DNA of 46,483 nt from Silicimonas sp. (GCA_022824525.1 JAJDZT010000127.1:1-46483); one strand, 5' to 3'. Numbered from the stretch's first letter, positions 29,684 to 39,378 are shown. Made by a program: numbers and translations. The notes: a model not told the origin generated them from the letters alone.

Positions 29684-29782
29684 TGCTGCGCTGCAGCAAT
29701 TCTTTGCTGCGCAGAAAGTCATTGATCTGAATGCCACTTCGCTTAAGCTGCAACGCAGAAAATTCGGATGCGGAGCGCGCGA

Positions 29783-30331
29783 ATGGCCGAGAAACTGCTG
29801 ATAAAACGTTACGCCAGTCGCAGGCTTTATAACACTGAGACCTCTGACTACGTGACCCTCGAAGACATTGCGGGGTTCATTCGTGATGGTCGCGATGTCC
29901 AGATCGTAGACCTGAAATCCGGTGACGATCTGACACGACAGTACCTTCTTCAGATCGTGGCCGAGCATGAAAGCCGCGGTGAAAACGTGCTTCCCCTCGA
30001 TGTGCTGACCGATCTCGTTCGGTCTTACACGACTCAGGCGCAGTCCGTTGTTCCGCAGTTTCTCGAGATGAGTTTCGAAATGCTGCGCGAAGGTCAGTCA
30101 AAGATGATGGAAAGCATGACGAACCCAATGTCCGCCATGCCGGGCTATGAGGCGATGCGGGCGCAGCAGGAAGCCTTCATGAAAGCGATGACAGGGGGGC
30201 TTGGGAACGGGTGGTCTGGCCCGTCACCTGAAGATGATGAAGGCACGTCGTCGTCCAACCTCGACGAAATCCGCCAGCAGCTGGCCGCCATGCAGGAGCA
30301 GCTTGAAAAGATGGGCAAGAAGAAGGGCTGA
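29783..30331 (+). CDS. phaR: polyhydroxyalkanoate synthesis repressor PhaR
   Basis: A 182-residue DNA-binding regulator that senses PHA granules. The N-terminal PHB_acc domain begins LLIKRYASRRLYNTETSDYV, followed by the second conserved module (about 70-105) and a Met/Gln-rich C-terminal helix. ATG 29783 (MAEKLLIKRY) is chosen over ATG 29768 because it matches the usual family start. The granule genes phaC, phaP and phaZ are not in this window, so its targets lie elsewhere. It is convergent with the next gene after 16 bp. Confidence 0.95.
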   Translation: MAEKLLIKRYASRRLYNTETSDYVTLEDIAGFIRDGRDVQIVDLKSGDDLTRQYLLQIVAEHESRGENVLPLDVLTDLVRSYTTQAQSVVPQFLEMSFEMLREGQSKMMESMTNPMSAMPGYEAMRAQQEAFMKAMTGGLGNGWSGPSPEDDEGTSSSNLDEIRQQLAAMQEQLEKMGKKKG

Positions 30332-30347
30332 CGCCCGGAAGACCCGC

Positions 30348-31985
30348 CTAGCGGAAGATCTGCCGGACTGAGTCGGCCATCAATTGCACCATGAACTGGT
30401 CTGAAATGTACCCCGATTCCGGAAGGTTCCGAGCGGCTTGATACCGTCTGATCGCGCGCCGCGTATTTTCATCGAAGACGCCATCAACCCGACCTGGCTT
30501 CAGGCCGAGACCATTCAATCGTGCTTCGATGACACGCCGTGTTCCGGGCGACAGGTTCATGGCTTCCTCTGCGCGCGCCTCGCGAGAAAACTCTGCTTCG
30601 CGCTGCAATGCCACGATGCGCGCCTGCGCTTCTTCCCGGAACGAGCCGTTCGGCGCCTCAACGAGGTACCTTTCATAGGATGCGGCCGTGTTGCGCGCGA
30701 CCGCGTTTTCCCAGAGTTGCCGATCACGCGCGGACGCGCGTTCACGCTTCTGTTCTTCATAGATGTCGAGCCGTTCCTGCGCCAACTCGGCGAATTCGCC
30801 GTCCGGGAAGCGTTTGAGGTACGCACGCAGACCGGCTTCATCGCCACGCGAACCGGCTTGGTTCCAATATTCCAGATCCGCGGCCCGCTGCCGTTCCCGC
30901 CGGATTTCTGCTTCTGCTTCAAGCTCTTCGGCACGCCGCTGCGCTTGTTCGTTCAGCAATGCGATTTGCTCGCGCGTTACGAATCCAGTCGCGTCGAAAC
31001 GTTCCCTGCGCTGCCATTCGGAAACTGCGGCGCGTGTTCCTCGGCCAAAAATGCCATCGATCCCACGCGTGTTGAAGCCGAGAAGTGACAGGTCACGTTG
31101 AATGTCCCGGCGGGCATCACGACTGAGGTCGAGTGCTTGCTCGGCCCGTTCTGCGCGCGCTTCCGGTGTGTCTGTCAGGGCCGTGAGGCGGCCCCTTGCC
31201 ATGTCGGCAAATTCACCATCGGGTCGTGTCGACAGATAGTCTTCATACGACGCGCGCGTGTTCACCCGCGCTGCTTCCCTCCAGGCGCGAAGATCGGCAA
31301 GACGATCATTTGCACTGACCGGCGGCGGTGTCGCGCCGTCGAGCAACACCATCGTCCTTGCAGCGTATCCAAATACGTCGATGTCGGAATTCTGAATGGC
31401 AGCCCCGATGAAGGGACGCCCCGGTCGCGAGATGTGGTTCTCAACCAGCGATGTCGAGGCGCGCGGGCTGCCAACAAGAACGGTCACACCCTGCGGGATT
31501 TCCAATTCGCCGATGCCACCGCTGACGAACGGACCGTAGTTCGAAGGGTTCTGAACCCGCACAAGCATCAAAACCGCCTGACCCGGTTTATCTGCAAGCC
31601 ATGCCATTACGACGGAGAGCGGCAAGGCGGTTTCCGAGAGCGTGGCCAGTGGCCCGGTGTCCCCGTCGGAAGGGAGGTAATAGGTTTCGGTTGCCGTGTG
31701 CACGAAACGTCCACTCAAGCCGATGAATAACGTCTCGGCCTCCGCGGCGACCTGCCCGAACGCCACGAGAGCGTCGCGCATATCCGCAGCGCTGGCACTT
31801 TCCGCCAACGTGACCTCCATCCCGCCGCGCTCAAGGTCGGGCACGATCGACGCCAGACGATTTCCGCGCCGAACGTTGGCCACGGCGTCGTAGTCGCCAT
31901 TGGTAATTACAAGTCCGGCGGACTGTGCCGATGCCAAAGTTGGAACGGCCAAAGCGCAAGCGGCGAGTAGGCGTAAAAAACGCAT
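30348..31985 (-). CDS. exported caspase-like protein with inactive catalytic sites and two peptidoglycan-binding domains
   Basis: A 545-residue protein. The signal peptide ends near residue 20. A peptidase C14-like fold (about 22-215) follows; the catalytic His motif SGHG is replaced by SGRF (91-94) and the Cys of DACR is replaced by Val142 in MLVR. Next come an approximately 40-residue helical repeat (231-270; W-x-E-A-x8-YEDYL-x3-PDGEFA), a PG_binding_1 domain (288-344), a charged coiled coil, two more repeats (370-409, 420-460) and a second PG_binding_1 domain (478-536). It likely sits in the periplasm on peptidoglycan as a non-proteolytic scaffold. Loss of both catalytic residues is directly visible; its role is inference. 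Confidence 0.85.
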   Translation of the reverse strand: MRFLRLLAACALAVPTLASAQSAGLVITNGDYDAVANVRRGNRLASIVPDLERGGMEVTLAESASAADMRDALVAFGQVAAEAETLFIGLSGRFVHTATETYYLPSDGDTGPLATLSETALPLSVVMAWLADKPGQAVLMLVRVQNPSNYGPFVSGGIGELEIPQGVTVLVGSPRASTSLVENHISRPGRPFIGAAIQNSDIDVFGYAARTMVLLDGATPPPVSANDRLADLRAWREAARVNTRASYEDYLSTRPDGEFADMARGRLTALTDTPEARAERAEQALDLSRDARRDIQRDLSLLGFNTRGIDGIFGRGTRAAVSEWQRRERFDATGFVTREQIALLNEQAQRRAEELEAEAEIRRERQRAADLEYWNQAGSRGDEAGLRAYLKRFPDGEFAELAQERLDIYEEQKRERASARDRQLWENAVARNTAASYERYLVEAPNGSFREEAQARIVALQREAEFSREARAEEAMNLSPGTRRVIEARLNGLGLKPGRVDGVFDENTRRAIRRYQAARNLPESGYISDQFMVQLMADSVRQIFR

Positions 31986-32074
31986 GGAAACCTCCCTGAT
32001 TGACAGGAAGCCTAGGCGTGGCCTGCCGCCGAGAAAAGGGGAAGTTTCCAGAACTGTTCGCAGAACGGGAAAGT

Positions 32075-33463
32075 TCAGCTGTGTATCGGGCCGTCTCCAC
32101 AGGCGAGGGCAGCTTCACGCACCGCCTCGGAATAGGTCGGATGCGCATGGCAGGTTCGCGCCAGATCTTCGGCAGCCGCCCCAAATTCCATGGCCACGCA
32201 AACCTCGTGGATCAGATCGCCTGCCATCGGCCCGATGATATGCGCGCCGAGGATGCGGTCGGTTTCCTTGTCGGCGAGGATTTTCACGAAGCCGTCGGCG
32301 GCGTGGTTGGCCTTGGCGCGGCCATTGCCCATGAAGCTGAACTTGCCGACCTTGTAGGCACGGCCTTCTTCCTTCAGCTGCTCTTCGGTTTGGCCGACAT
32401 TGGCGACCTCGGGGTGGGTATAGATGACGCCCGGGATGACACCGTAGTTCACGTGGCCCGCTTGACCTGCGATGGTTTCGGCAACCGCCATCCCTTCGTC
32501 TTCCGCCTTGTGGGCCAACATCGGGCCGGTGATCGCGTCGCCGATGGCGTAGATGCCGTTCACATTCGTGCGCCAATGGGCATCGGTTTGGACCTGTCCC
32601 CGGTCGGTCATGGTCACTCCGATGGCCTCTAGGCCCAGCCCGTCGGTGTAAGGTTTCCGACCTGTCGCGACGAGAACAGTGTCTGCTTCCAGCACGTGTT
32701 CGGTGTCATCCTTGCGGAGCTTGTAAGTCACCTTGGCCTTGGTCTTCGTGGCCTCGGTCTTCTGGACCGCTGCCCCCATGACGAAGTTCAGGCCCTGCTT
32801 TTTCAGGATGCGCTGGAAGGTCTTCTGCACTTCCGCGTCCATGCCGGGGGTGATGACGTCGAGGAATTCGACGACCGTGACCTCGGCGCCCAAGCGGTTG
32901 TAAACACTGCCAAGTTCGAGGCCGATGACGCCTGCGCCGATCACGACCATCGTTTTCGGGATCTTGCCGAGTTCCAGCGCACCGGTGGAGGTGACGACGA
33001 CCTTTTCGTCCACCTCGACCCCCGGCAGCGACGATGCCTCGGAGCCGGTGGCGATGACGATGTTCTTCGCCTCATGCACCTCATCGCCGACCTTGACCTT
33101 GCCGGGTTCGGGGATGGACCCCCAGCCTTTCAGCCAGTCGATCTTGTTCTTCTTGAACAGGAACTCGATGCCCTTGGTGTTGGCTTCGATCGTCTCGCCC
33201 TTATAGGCAAGCATCTGTTTCCAATCGACTTTCGGCTTAGCCACGCCAATGCCCATTTTGCCGAAATTCTCCTCCGCCTCATGCACCATCTCGGTCGCAT
33301 GGAGGAGCGCTTTCGAGGGGATACAGCCCACATTGAGGCAGGTGCCGCCGAGCGTTTCGCGCCCTTCGACACAGGCCGTTTTCAGGCCCAGTTGCGCGCA
33401 ACGGATGGCGCATACATAGCCGCCGGGGCCGCTGCCGATTACGATGACGTCATAACTCGCCAT
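32075..33463 (-). CDS. lpdA: dihydrolipoyl dehydrogenase (E3)
   Basis: A 462-residue flavoprotein that reoxidises lipoamide in 2-oxo acid dehydrogenase complexes. FAD-binding [10 protein letters not shown], the redox pair in GGTCLNVGC and the C-terminal HAHPTYSE with the catalytic His-Glu are present. ATG 33463 has GAGGAAA upstream; an in-frame ATG five codons earlier is less likely. It is the last gene of the 2-oxoglutarate dehydrogenase set and is probably the E3 for this complex. The leader contains unusual short repeats. Confidence 0.97.
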   Translation of the reverse strand: MASYDVIVIGSGPGGYVCAIRCAQLGLKTACVEGRETLGGTCLNVGCIPSKALLHATEMVHEAEENFGKMGIGVAKPKVDWKQMLAYKGETIEANTKGIEFLFKKNKIDWLKGWGSIPEPGKVKVGDEVHEAKNIVIATGSEASSLPGVEVDEKVVVTSTGALELGKIPKTMVVIGAGVIGLELGSVYNRLGAEVTVVEFLDVITPGMDAEVQKTFQRILKKQGLNFVMGAAVQKTEATKTKAKVTYKLRKDDTEHVLEADTVLVATGRKPYTDGLGLEAIGVTMTDRGQVQTDAHWRTNVNGIYAIGDAITGPMLAHKAEDEGMAVAETIAGQAGHVNYGVIPGVIYTHPEVANVGQTEEQLKEEGRAYKVGKFSFMGNGRAKANHAADGFVKILADKETDRILGAHIIGPMAGDLIHEVCVAMEFGAAAEDLARTCHAHPTYSEAVREAALACGDGPIHS

Positions 33464-33483
33464 GTGGTTTTTCCTCATTTTGC

Positions 33484-33530
33484 GACGTCGGTATCACGTC
33501 GGTGTTTACGTCGGTATTGCGTCGGTGCGC
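33484..33530 (-). repeat. four ACCGACG units in the lpdA leader
   Basis: On the minus strand ACCGACG occurs four times, spaced 11-12 bp apart, with alternating CACCGACG and ATACCGACG forms, between the upstream gene and the lpdA start. The period is close to one DNA helical turn. Nothing else fills the 111-bp gap except an AT-rich stretch (33535-33560). Confidence 0.75.
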
Positions 33531-33574
33531 TTCACCGAACGAATATATTGTTCGCGGTCATACGGTTTGCCCGC

Positions 33575-33919
33575 TCAGAACACTTTTTCATTTCGCGACT
33601 CCCATAAGCCAGCCAGTCCGACAAACGCTAATACAGCCATGCCGTAGTTGACGAGCGATAGCAGCCTCGGCTCAGAAGAAATTCCGTCGAAGAACAGAAA
33701 CAAACACCAGAAGCCGAAGAGCCATTTGGCTATGCGTGAATTCCTCTTGAGCAAAGCCAGAAGGCCTGACAGTACGACGATCACCGCAAGCCAGCCAAGA
33801 TATCCTGCGCTGAGAATGTACGAGGTCTCGCCAAGATATACTGACATTGCGCCCACCATGACAAACGCCAAGAGGTAGACTCCAATCATGATCTGAAGTG
33901 ATCTGACGGCCAAACGCAC
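33575..33919 (-). CDS. small multi-pass membrane protein of unknown function
   Basis: A 114-residue hydrophobic protein with about four membrane segments and a short polar tail. It begins with GTG immediately after the sucB stop codon with no spacer, so it is probably translated by re-initiation. Its codon usage is more AT-rich and less biased than in the neighbouring TCA genes, which hints that it arrived later. No family is recognised. Confidence 0.65.
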   Translation of the reverse strand: MRLAVRSLQIMIGVYLLAFVMVGAMSVYLGETSYILSAGYLGWLAVIVVLSGLLALLKRNSRIAKWLFGFWCLFLFFDGISSEPRLLSLVNYGMAVLAFVGLAGLWESRNEKVF

Positions 33920-35443
33920 TCACAAATCCATCAACAACCGCCGCGGATCTTCCAGCGCCTCTTTCACGCGAACGAGGAACGTCACCGCGCCTTTGCCGTC
34001 CACGATGCGGTGGTCATAGCTGAGGGCGAGGTACATCATCGGGCGGATGACGATCTCGCCGTTCACGACCATGGGGCGTTCCTGGATCTTGTGCATGCCG
34101 AGGATGCCCGACTGCGGCGGGTTCAGGATGGGCGAGGACATGAGCGAGCCGTAGACGCCACCATTCGAGATGGTGAAGGTGCCGCCCTGCATTTCGGCCA
34201 TCGACAGCTTGCCGTCGCGGGCGCGGACGCCGAGTTCATTGATCTTCTTCTCGATCGCGGCGAAGGACATCTGGTCGGCGTCGCGGACGACCGGCACCAC
34301 AAGGCCGGTGGGCGTGCCGACTGCGATGCCCATATGAACGAAGTTCTTGTAGACGACGTCGGTTCCGTCGATCTCCGCATTCACCTCGGGCACTTCGTTC
34401 AGCGCGTGGCAGCAGGCCTTGGTGAAGAAGGACATGAAGCCGAGTTTGACGCCGTGCTTCTTCTCGAAGAGGTCTTTGTATTCTTTGCGAAGGCCCATGA
34501 CCGCGCTCATGTCGACCTCGTTATAGGTCGTGAGCATGGCCGCCGTGTTTTGCGCGTCCTTCAGGCGGCGCGCGATGGTCTGGCGCAGGCGGGTCATCTT
34601 CACCCGTTCCTCGCGGCCGGCATCCTCAGCGGCGACAGGTGCGCGCGGGGCGCTTGGTGCCGGGGCTTCGGCTTGTGGGGTAGGCGAGGCGAGGGCCTTT
34701 TGCACATCTTCCTTCATGATGCGCCCGTCCTTACCGGTGCCGGTCACGGCATCGGGCGACAGGTTGTTTTCCGCCATCATCTTGTTGGCAGAGGGTGCGT
34801 TCTCAATGTCCTTGCCGGAGGGGGCAGGAGCAGGTGCCGGGGCTTCCGCCTTGGGCGCGGGAGCGGGGGCGGCAGCGCCACCGCCCGGGGTCATCACCGC
34901 CAGCTTGCCGCCCGCTTCGACGGTCGTGCCAGCTGCAGCGACGATTTCGGACAGCACGCCAGCGGCAGGTGCGGGAACTTCGACGGAGACCTTGTCGGTT
35001 TCCAACTCGCAGAGGATTTCATCCGCCGCGACGGTATCGCCCGGTTGCTTGAACCAGTCGGCCACGGTGGCTTCAGTGACGCTTTCGCCAAGTGTGGGCA
35101 CCATGATGTCCACGGGCGCGCCGCCTGCGTCGGCACCGTTGGATTTGGGGGCTTCGGCAGCTGCTGGTGCAGGTTCGGGTGCCTTCGCCGGGGCATCGCC
35201 CGCCGCGCCTTCTTCGACCATGGCGAGAAGCGCGTCGACACCGACCGTGTCGCCTTCGCCCGCCACGATCTCTGACAGTTTGCCAGCGGCAGGGGACGGC
35301 ACTTCGACGGTCACCTTGTCGGTTTCCAGCTCACACAGCATTTCGTCCACGGCGACGGTATCGCCGGGCTTCTTGAACCAGGTGGCAACGGTCGCCTCGG
35401 TCACGCTTTCGCCAAGCGTTGGGACCCTGATTTCGGTAGACAT
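33920..35443 (-). CDS. sucB: 2-oxoglutarate dehydrogenase E2 (dihydrolipoamide succinyltransferase)
   Basis: A 507-residue protein of the E2 core. It has two lipoyl domains in tandem (about 2-77 and 110-185), each with ETDKV carrying the lipoylated Lys, linked by Ala/Pro-rich flexible segments. A peripheral-subunit-binding domain (about 213-250) and a catalytic domain (about 275-507) with the YDHRIVDG motif follow. E. coli SucB has only one lipoyl domain. It starts 6 bp after sucA. Transfer of the succinyl group to CoA is the family reaction. Confidence 0.96.
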   Translation of the reverse strand: MSTEIRVPTLGESVTEATVATWFKKPGDTVAVDEMLCELETDKVTVEVPSPAAGKLSEIVAGEGDTVGVDALLAMVEEGAAGDAPAKAPEPAPAAAEAPKSNGADAGGAPVDIMVPTLGESVTEATVADWFKQPGDTVAADEILCELETDKVSVEVPAPAAGVLSEIVAAAGTTVEAGGKLAVMTPGGGAAAPAPAPKAEAPAPAPAPSGKDIENAPSANKMMAENNLSPDAVTGTGKDGRIMKEDVQKALASPTPQAEAPAPSAPRAPVAAEDAGREERVKMTRLRQTIARRLKDAQNTAAMLTTYNEVDMSAVMGLRKEYKDLFEKKHGVKLGFMSFFTKACCHALNEVPEVNAEIDGTDVVYKNFVHMGIAVGTPTGLVVPVVRDADQMSFAAIEKKINELGVRARDGKLSMAEMQGGTFTISNGGVYGSLMSSPILNPPQSGILGMHKIQERPMVVNGEIVIRPMMYLALSYDHRIVDGKGAVTFLVRVKEALEDPRRLLMDL

Positions 35444-35449
35444 CGTTCG

Positions 35450-38413
35450 TTATCCTTTCAGCGTCAGCGCGTCGTCGACCAGCGCTTCCTGTTGAGCTTT
35501 GTGCGCGGAGGCCAGCCCCGTCGCCGGGGAGGCGCTGGCCGCGCGTCCGGCATAGATGGGCCGGGTGTGTTTTGCCTGAATGCGGGTGAGCACCCATTCG
35601 ATATTGGGTTCCATGAAGGTCCATCCACCTTGGTTCTTGGGTTCTTCCTGGCACCAGACCCAATCGGCGTTGGGGAACCGCTTGAGTTCCTTGACCATGG
35701 CTTGTGCCGGGAACGGGTAGAACTGTTCGACACGCAAGAGGTAGATGTCGTCGATCCCGCGTGCGTCGCGTTCTTCCAGCAGGTCGTAATAGACCTTGCC
35801 GGAACACATGACGACGCGCTTGATCTTGTCGTCGGCCATCAGCTTGGTGTCGGAGTTTCCTTTTTCCGCATCGTCCCAGAGGACCCGGTGGAAACTTGAT
35901 CCGGTCAGCATGTCTTCGGCGTTGCTGATCGCCATCTTGTGCCGCAGGAGCGACTTTGGCGTCATCAGCACCAGTGGCTTCCGGTAGGACCGGTGAAGCT
36001 GGCGCCGGAGGATGTGGAAGTAGTTCGCGGGTGTCGTGCAGTTCGCGACGATCCAGTTGTCTTCCGCGCACATCTGCAGGAACCGTTCGAGCCGCGCGCT
36101 GGAGTGTTCCGGCCCCTGGCCTTCGAATCCGTGCGGCAGGAGCATGACCAACCCGCTCATCCGGAGCCATTTCCGTTCGCCGGAGGAGATGAACTGGTCG
36201 AACATGATCTGCGCGCCATTGGCAAAGTCGCCAAACTGCGCTTCCCAGAGGACCAGCGCGTTGGGTTCGGCCAGCGAATAGCCGTATTCAAAGCCGCAGA
36301 CCGCGTATTCGGACAGCATCGAGTCGATGACTTCGTAGCGCGCCTGGCCTTCCTGAATATGGTTGAGGGGCTTGTAGCGTTCCTCGGTTTCCTGGTTCAC
36401 AAAACCGGAGTGGCGCTGGCTGAACGTGCCGCGCGTCGAGTCCTGTCCGGCGAGCCTGACGGGGTAGCCTTCCGTCAGCAGGGACCCGAAGGCAAGCGCT
36501 TCGGCCGTGGCCCAATCGAAGCCTTTGCCGGACTTGAACATCTCCTTCTTCGCGTCGAGCAGGCGTTCGACCGTGCGATGCATGGCAAAGCCATCAGGCA
36601 CGCGTGTCAGGGCCGCGCCGACCTTTTCCATCGTCTTCTTGGAAATCGCCGTCTTGCCGCGCTGATATTGTTCGCCTTCCTTGTCGAGGTGGCTCCAGCG
36701 CCCATCAAGCCAGTCGGCCTTGTTTGGCTTGTAGACTTTCCCGGCCTCGAACTCCTCGTTCAGATATGCCTGGAACTGTGCCTTCATATCCTCGATCTCG
36801 CCTTCGGGGATCAGACCGTCCTTCACGAGACGTTCGGTGTAGAGGGAAAGCGTCGTCTTATGCCCTTTGATCTTCTTGTACATCATCGGGTTGGTGAACA
36901 TCGGCTCGTCGCCTTCGTTATGCCCGAAGCGGCGATAGCAGAAGATGTCGAGCACGACGTCCTTGTGGAACATCTGGCGGAATTCGGTCGCAACCTTTGC
37001 CGCATGTACCACGGCTTCCGGATCATCACCGTTCACGTGGAAGATCGGTGCCTCCACCATAAGCGCGATGTCTGTCGGATAGGGGCTGGACCGCGAGAAG
37101 TGCGGGGCGGTCGTGAACCCGATCTGGTTGTTCACGACGATATGGATCGTGCCGCCGGTCTTGTGACCTTTCAGGCCCGACAGGCCGAAGCATTCCGCAA
37201 CGACGCCCTGACCCGCGAACGCGGCGTCGCCATGGAGCAGGATCGTCAGCACCTTGGTACGTTCCTGGTCGTTCAACTGGTCCTGCTTCGCACGCGCCTT
37301 GCCGAGGCAAACCGGGTTCACGGCCTCAAGGTGCGAGGGGTTCGCGGTGAGCGACAAGTGCACGCTGTTGCCATCGAACTCCCGGTCCGATGAGGCACCG
37401 AGGTGGTACTTCACGTCACCGGAGCCATCGACATCCTCGGGTTTGAAGCTGCCGCCCTGGAACTCGTTGAAAATGGCCTTGTAGGGTTTGGCCATCACGT
37501 TTGCGAGCACAGAGAGACGACCGCGGTGCGGCATGCCGATGATGATATCCTTCAGGCCGAGCTGTCCGCCCCGCTTGATGATCTGCTCCATCGCCGGAAC
37601 AAGGCTCTCGCCGCCATCCAGCCCGAAGCGCTTGGTGCCGGTATATTTGACATGGAGGAACTTTTCGAACCCCTCGGCTTCCACCAGCTTGTTCAGGATC
37701 GCTTTCCGGCCTTCGCGGGTGAAAGCGATTTCCTTGCCGTAACCCTCGATCCGCTCCTTCAGCCACGCGGCCTCCTGCGGGTTCGAGATATGCATGTACT
37801 GCAGCGCGAAGGTGCCGCAGTAGGTGCGCTTCACGATGGCAAGGATTTCACGGATGGAGGCGGTCTCAAGCCCCAGCACATTGTCGATGAAGATCGGCCG
37901 ATCCATATCGGTTTCGGTGAAGCCGTAGGATGCCGGATCAAGTTCTGGGTGGGGTGTCTGATCGCGCATGCCCAGCGGATCGAGGTCTGCAACAAGGTGA
38001 CCCCGGATGCGATAGGCCCGGATGATCATCAGGGCACGGATACTGTCGAGGACGGCGCGCTTGATCGCGTCTTCGCTGACCTGAACGCCTTGTTCAGCCG
38101 CCTTTGCCGCGATCTTCTCCGCGGCTTTCGCCTGCACGGCGGGCCCGAGGTCGCCCCACTGGCCATCCAGCGCGGACGTGAGTTCGTCATTTGGCGCGGG
38201 CGGCCAGTCAGTCCGCGCCCAGCTTGGCCCGGCGGCCTCGCGTTTCGCGTCCATTTCAGTGTCGCCCAGTTCCTTGAAGAATTGTCGCCACGCTTCGTCC
38301 ACCGCGTTCGGATCGTTGGCGTAGCGCGCGTAGAGCTGCTCGATGTACTCGGCATTGTGCCCTTGCAGGAAGGACGAGGCCTTGAAGATGTCGTTCGGGG
38401 ATTGGTCGGTCAT
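35450..38413 (-). CDS. sucA: 2-oxoglutarate dehydrogenase E1
   Basis: A 987-residue thiamine-diphosphate enzyme that decarboxylates 2-oxoglutarate. It has the N-terminal E2-interacting helix (SPNDIFKASSFLQGHNAEYI), the ThDP region with GDAAFAGQGVV followed by NNQIGFTT, and the FGHNEGDEP motif. Length is normal. ATG 38413 overlaps the stop of the sulfotransferase as ATGA. The first 12 codons exist a second time at 39378 (see the repeat). Confidence 0.97.
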   Translation of the reverse strand: MTDQSPNDIFKASSFLQGHNAEYIEQLYARYANDPNAVDEAWRQFFKELGDTEMDAKREAAGPSWARTDWPPAPNDELTSALDGQWGDLGPAVQAKAAEKIAAKAAEQGVQVSEDAIKRAVLDSIRALMIIRAYRIRGHLVADLDPLGMRDQTPHPELDPASYGFTETDMDRPIFIDNVLGLETASIREILAIVKRTYCGTFALQYMHISNPQEAAWLKERIEGYGKEIAFTREGRKAILNKLVEAEGFEKFLHVKYTGTKRFGLDGGESLVPAMEQIIKRGGQLGLKDIIIGMPHRGRLSVLANVMAKPYKAIFNEFQGGSFKPEDVDGSGDVKYHLGASSDREFDGNSVHLSLTANPSHLEAVNPVCLGKARAKQDQLNDQERTKVLTILLHGDAAFAGQGVVAECFGLSGLKGHKTGGTIHIVVNNQIGFTTAPHFSRSSPYPTDIALMVEAPIFHVNGDDPEAVVHAAKVATEFRQMFHKDVVLDIFCYRRFGHNEGDEPMFTNPMMYKKIKGHKTTLSLYTERLVKDGLIPEGEIEDMKAQFQAYLNEEFEAGKVYKPNKADWLDGRWSHLDKEGEQYQRGKTAISKKTMEKVGAALTRVPDGFAMHRTVERLLDAKKEMFKSGKGFDWATAEALAFGSLLTEGYPVRLAGQDSTRGTFSQRHSGFVNQETEERYKPLNHIQEGQARYEVIDSMLSEYAVCGFEYGYSLAEPNALVLWEAQFGDFANGAQIMFDQFISSGERKWLRMSGLVMLLPHGFEGQGPEHSSARLERFLQMCAEDNWIVANCTTPANYFHILRRQLHRSYRKPLVLMTPKSLLRHKMAISNAEDMLTGSSFHRVLWDDAEKGNSDTKLMADDKIKRVVMCSGKVYYDLLEERDARGIDDIYLLRVEQFYPFPAQAMVKELKRFPNADWVWCQEEPKNQGGWTFMEPNIEWVLTRIQAKHTRPIYAGRAASASPATGLASAHKAQQEALVDDALTLKG

Positions 38414-38431
38414 GAGGCTACCTCCGCGGGT
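38371..38431. repeat. direct repeat covering the sucA start (resident copy)
   Basis: This stretch spans the last codons of the sulfotransferase gene, the ATGA overlap and the first 14 or so codons of sucA. About 53 of 61 positions match the copy at 39336-39397, including an uninterrupted 28-bp identical block inside the coding region. Confidence 0.9.
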
Positions 38432-39132
38432 GCGAATTTTGGCTGCGGCTCTGTTGGGTAATCGTAATGATCAAAGACCCAGGCCATCCGGGATTTGATG
38501 ACGTCGATCACGTCTTGGTCGTAGTAGTCGGGTACGTCGTAGGCTTTTCGGGACTTCGCCATCGATTTCGTCACGGGTATCGCGCTCGGATCGAGCGGCA
38601 ATTCAAGCGCGGACGCGATCTGTTTCAGATCGTCTGCCATGTGTTCAAGCCGTACGGCGTGGTCGATGATGAACTTGCCGTTCAGATGCACGACCCGGCG
38701 GTCGTCGCGCCAGCGTCGGCTTTTGCAGAACTCGGCGAACGCGGAACGAATCTGTGAAAACTCGGTCGGGGCGTTCGGATCCTTCCGCGTGATGAAGTGA
38801 TAGTAGCTGACCATGCGATCGAACGGGTTTCGGATGGACGTGATCTTGCGACGTTTGTCCCACTCCTCCTGTCCGATCTTTCGATACACGAAGGCCGCGG
38901 ACTGGTGGTTGCGCCATTCCCAAAGGCGCAACGGTCGTCGCCAGCCTTTCAGTTTGTACCGGTCGCCGCGTCGGCCAATGATCCCGTATTCGCTGTTCTG
39001 GTAAGGACGCGGCTCGGTGATGGCTTGCCCGGGCGGCACGCAAAGGGTCTCCAGCGCCATTTCAACCGACTTCCCGGCCGTCTTGCGGGTCTTCAGGAAA
39101 ATGAACGGGTGCTTGTGGCAAACGAGGACCAT
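38410..39132 (-). CDS. sulfotransferase family 2-type protein
   Basis: A 240-residue cytosolic enzyme likely using PAPS. The N-terminal 5'-phosphosulfate-binding motif FLKTRKTAGKSVE (about 12-24) and a 3'-phosphate motif SIRNPFDRMVSYYHF are both visible. Such enzymes sulfate glycans, lipids or small metabolites; the acceptor is unknown. ATG 39132 lies 4 bp after the small ORF at 39137 and its TGA overlaps the sucA start. An enzyme of surface chemistry inside a TCA operon is unusual and suggests insertion. An earlier in-frame start (39171) overlaps the small ORF and is disfavoured. Confidence 0.82.
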   Translation of the reverse strand: MVLVCHKHPFIFLKTRKTAGKSVEMALETLCVPPGQAITEPRPYQNSEYGIIGRRGDRYKLKGWRRPLRLWEWRNHQSAAFVYRKIGQEEWDKRRKITSIRNPFDRMVSYYHFITRKDPNAPTEFSQIRSAFAEFCKSRRWRDDRRVVHLNGKFIIDHAVRLEHMADDLKQIASALELPLDPSAIPVTKSMAKSRKAYDVPDYYDQDVIDVIKSRMAWVFDHYDYPTEPQPKFAPAEVAS

Positions 39133-39136
39133 CTGT

Positions 39137-39259
39137 CTACTCCAGGACCTCCGATGCCACCTTGGGGGCATCCGTCGCGAATGTCAGTGCCGCGCCCCAA
39201 CCGAGGAAGAGCGCTGCGAGCAGAACCGCCGAAAGCTTGTGACGGGAGCGTACGGTCAT
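39137..39259 (-). CDS. 40-residue hydrophobic small protein
   Basis: ATG 39259 overlaps the stop of the preceding micro-ORF as ATGA, and its stop lies 4 bp before the sulfotransferase start. The protein has a basic start (MTVRSRHK), a single hydrophobic segment LSAVLLAALFLGWGAALTFA and a polar tail. This is the pattern of a small inner-membrane protein. It may mark coupled translation or be a genuine small gene. Confidence 0.5.
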   Translation of the reverse strand: MTVRSRHKLSAVLLAALFLGWGAALTFATDAPKVASEVLE

Positions 39260-39378
39260 CCGACTAAACCGCCTTTCTCGTCTCGGAGGACGGGGCATAC
39301 CCGGCTTGAACGCGCATCGACGCGCCCGTGTCGGGAGGACATGGCCTTGAAGATGTCGTTCGGGGATTGGCCGGTCAT
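39256..39378 (-). CDS. 40-residue chimeric micro-ORF starting with the sucA N-terminus
   Basis: The frame runs from ATG 39378, which overlaps the DUF805 stop as ATGA, to TGA 39256, which overlaps the small-protein start. The first 12 residues read MTGQSPNDIFKA against MTDQSPNDIFKA in SucA; after that the sequences diverge to an arginine-rich tail. It appears to be a remnant of sucA created by duplication. Whether the peptide itself is stable or used is unknown. Confidence 0.55.
   Translation of the reverse strand: MTGQSPNDIFKAMSSRHGRVDARSSRVCPVLRDEKGGLVG

Noticed and set aside
34010..35275. 421-codon plus-strand frame opposite sucB
   Set aside because: It is antisense to the lipoyl and catalytic domains of SucB and is a codon-bias shadow.
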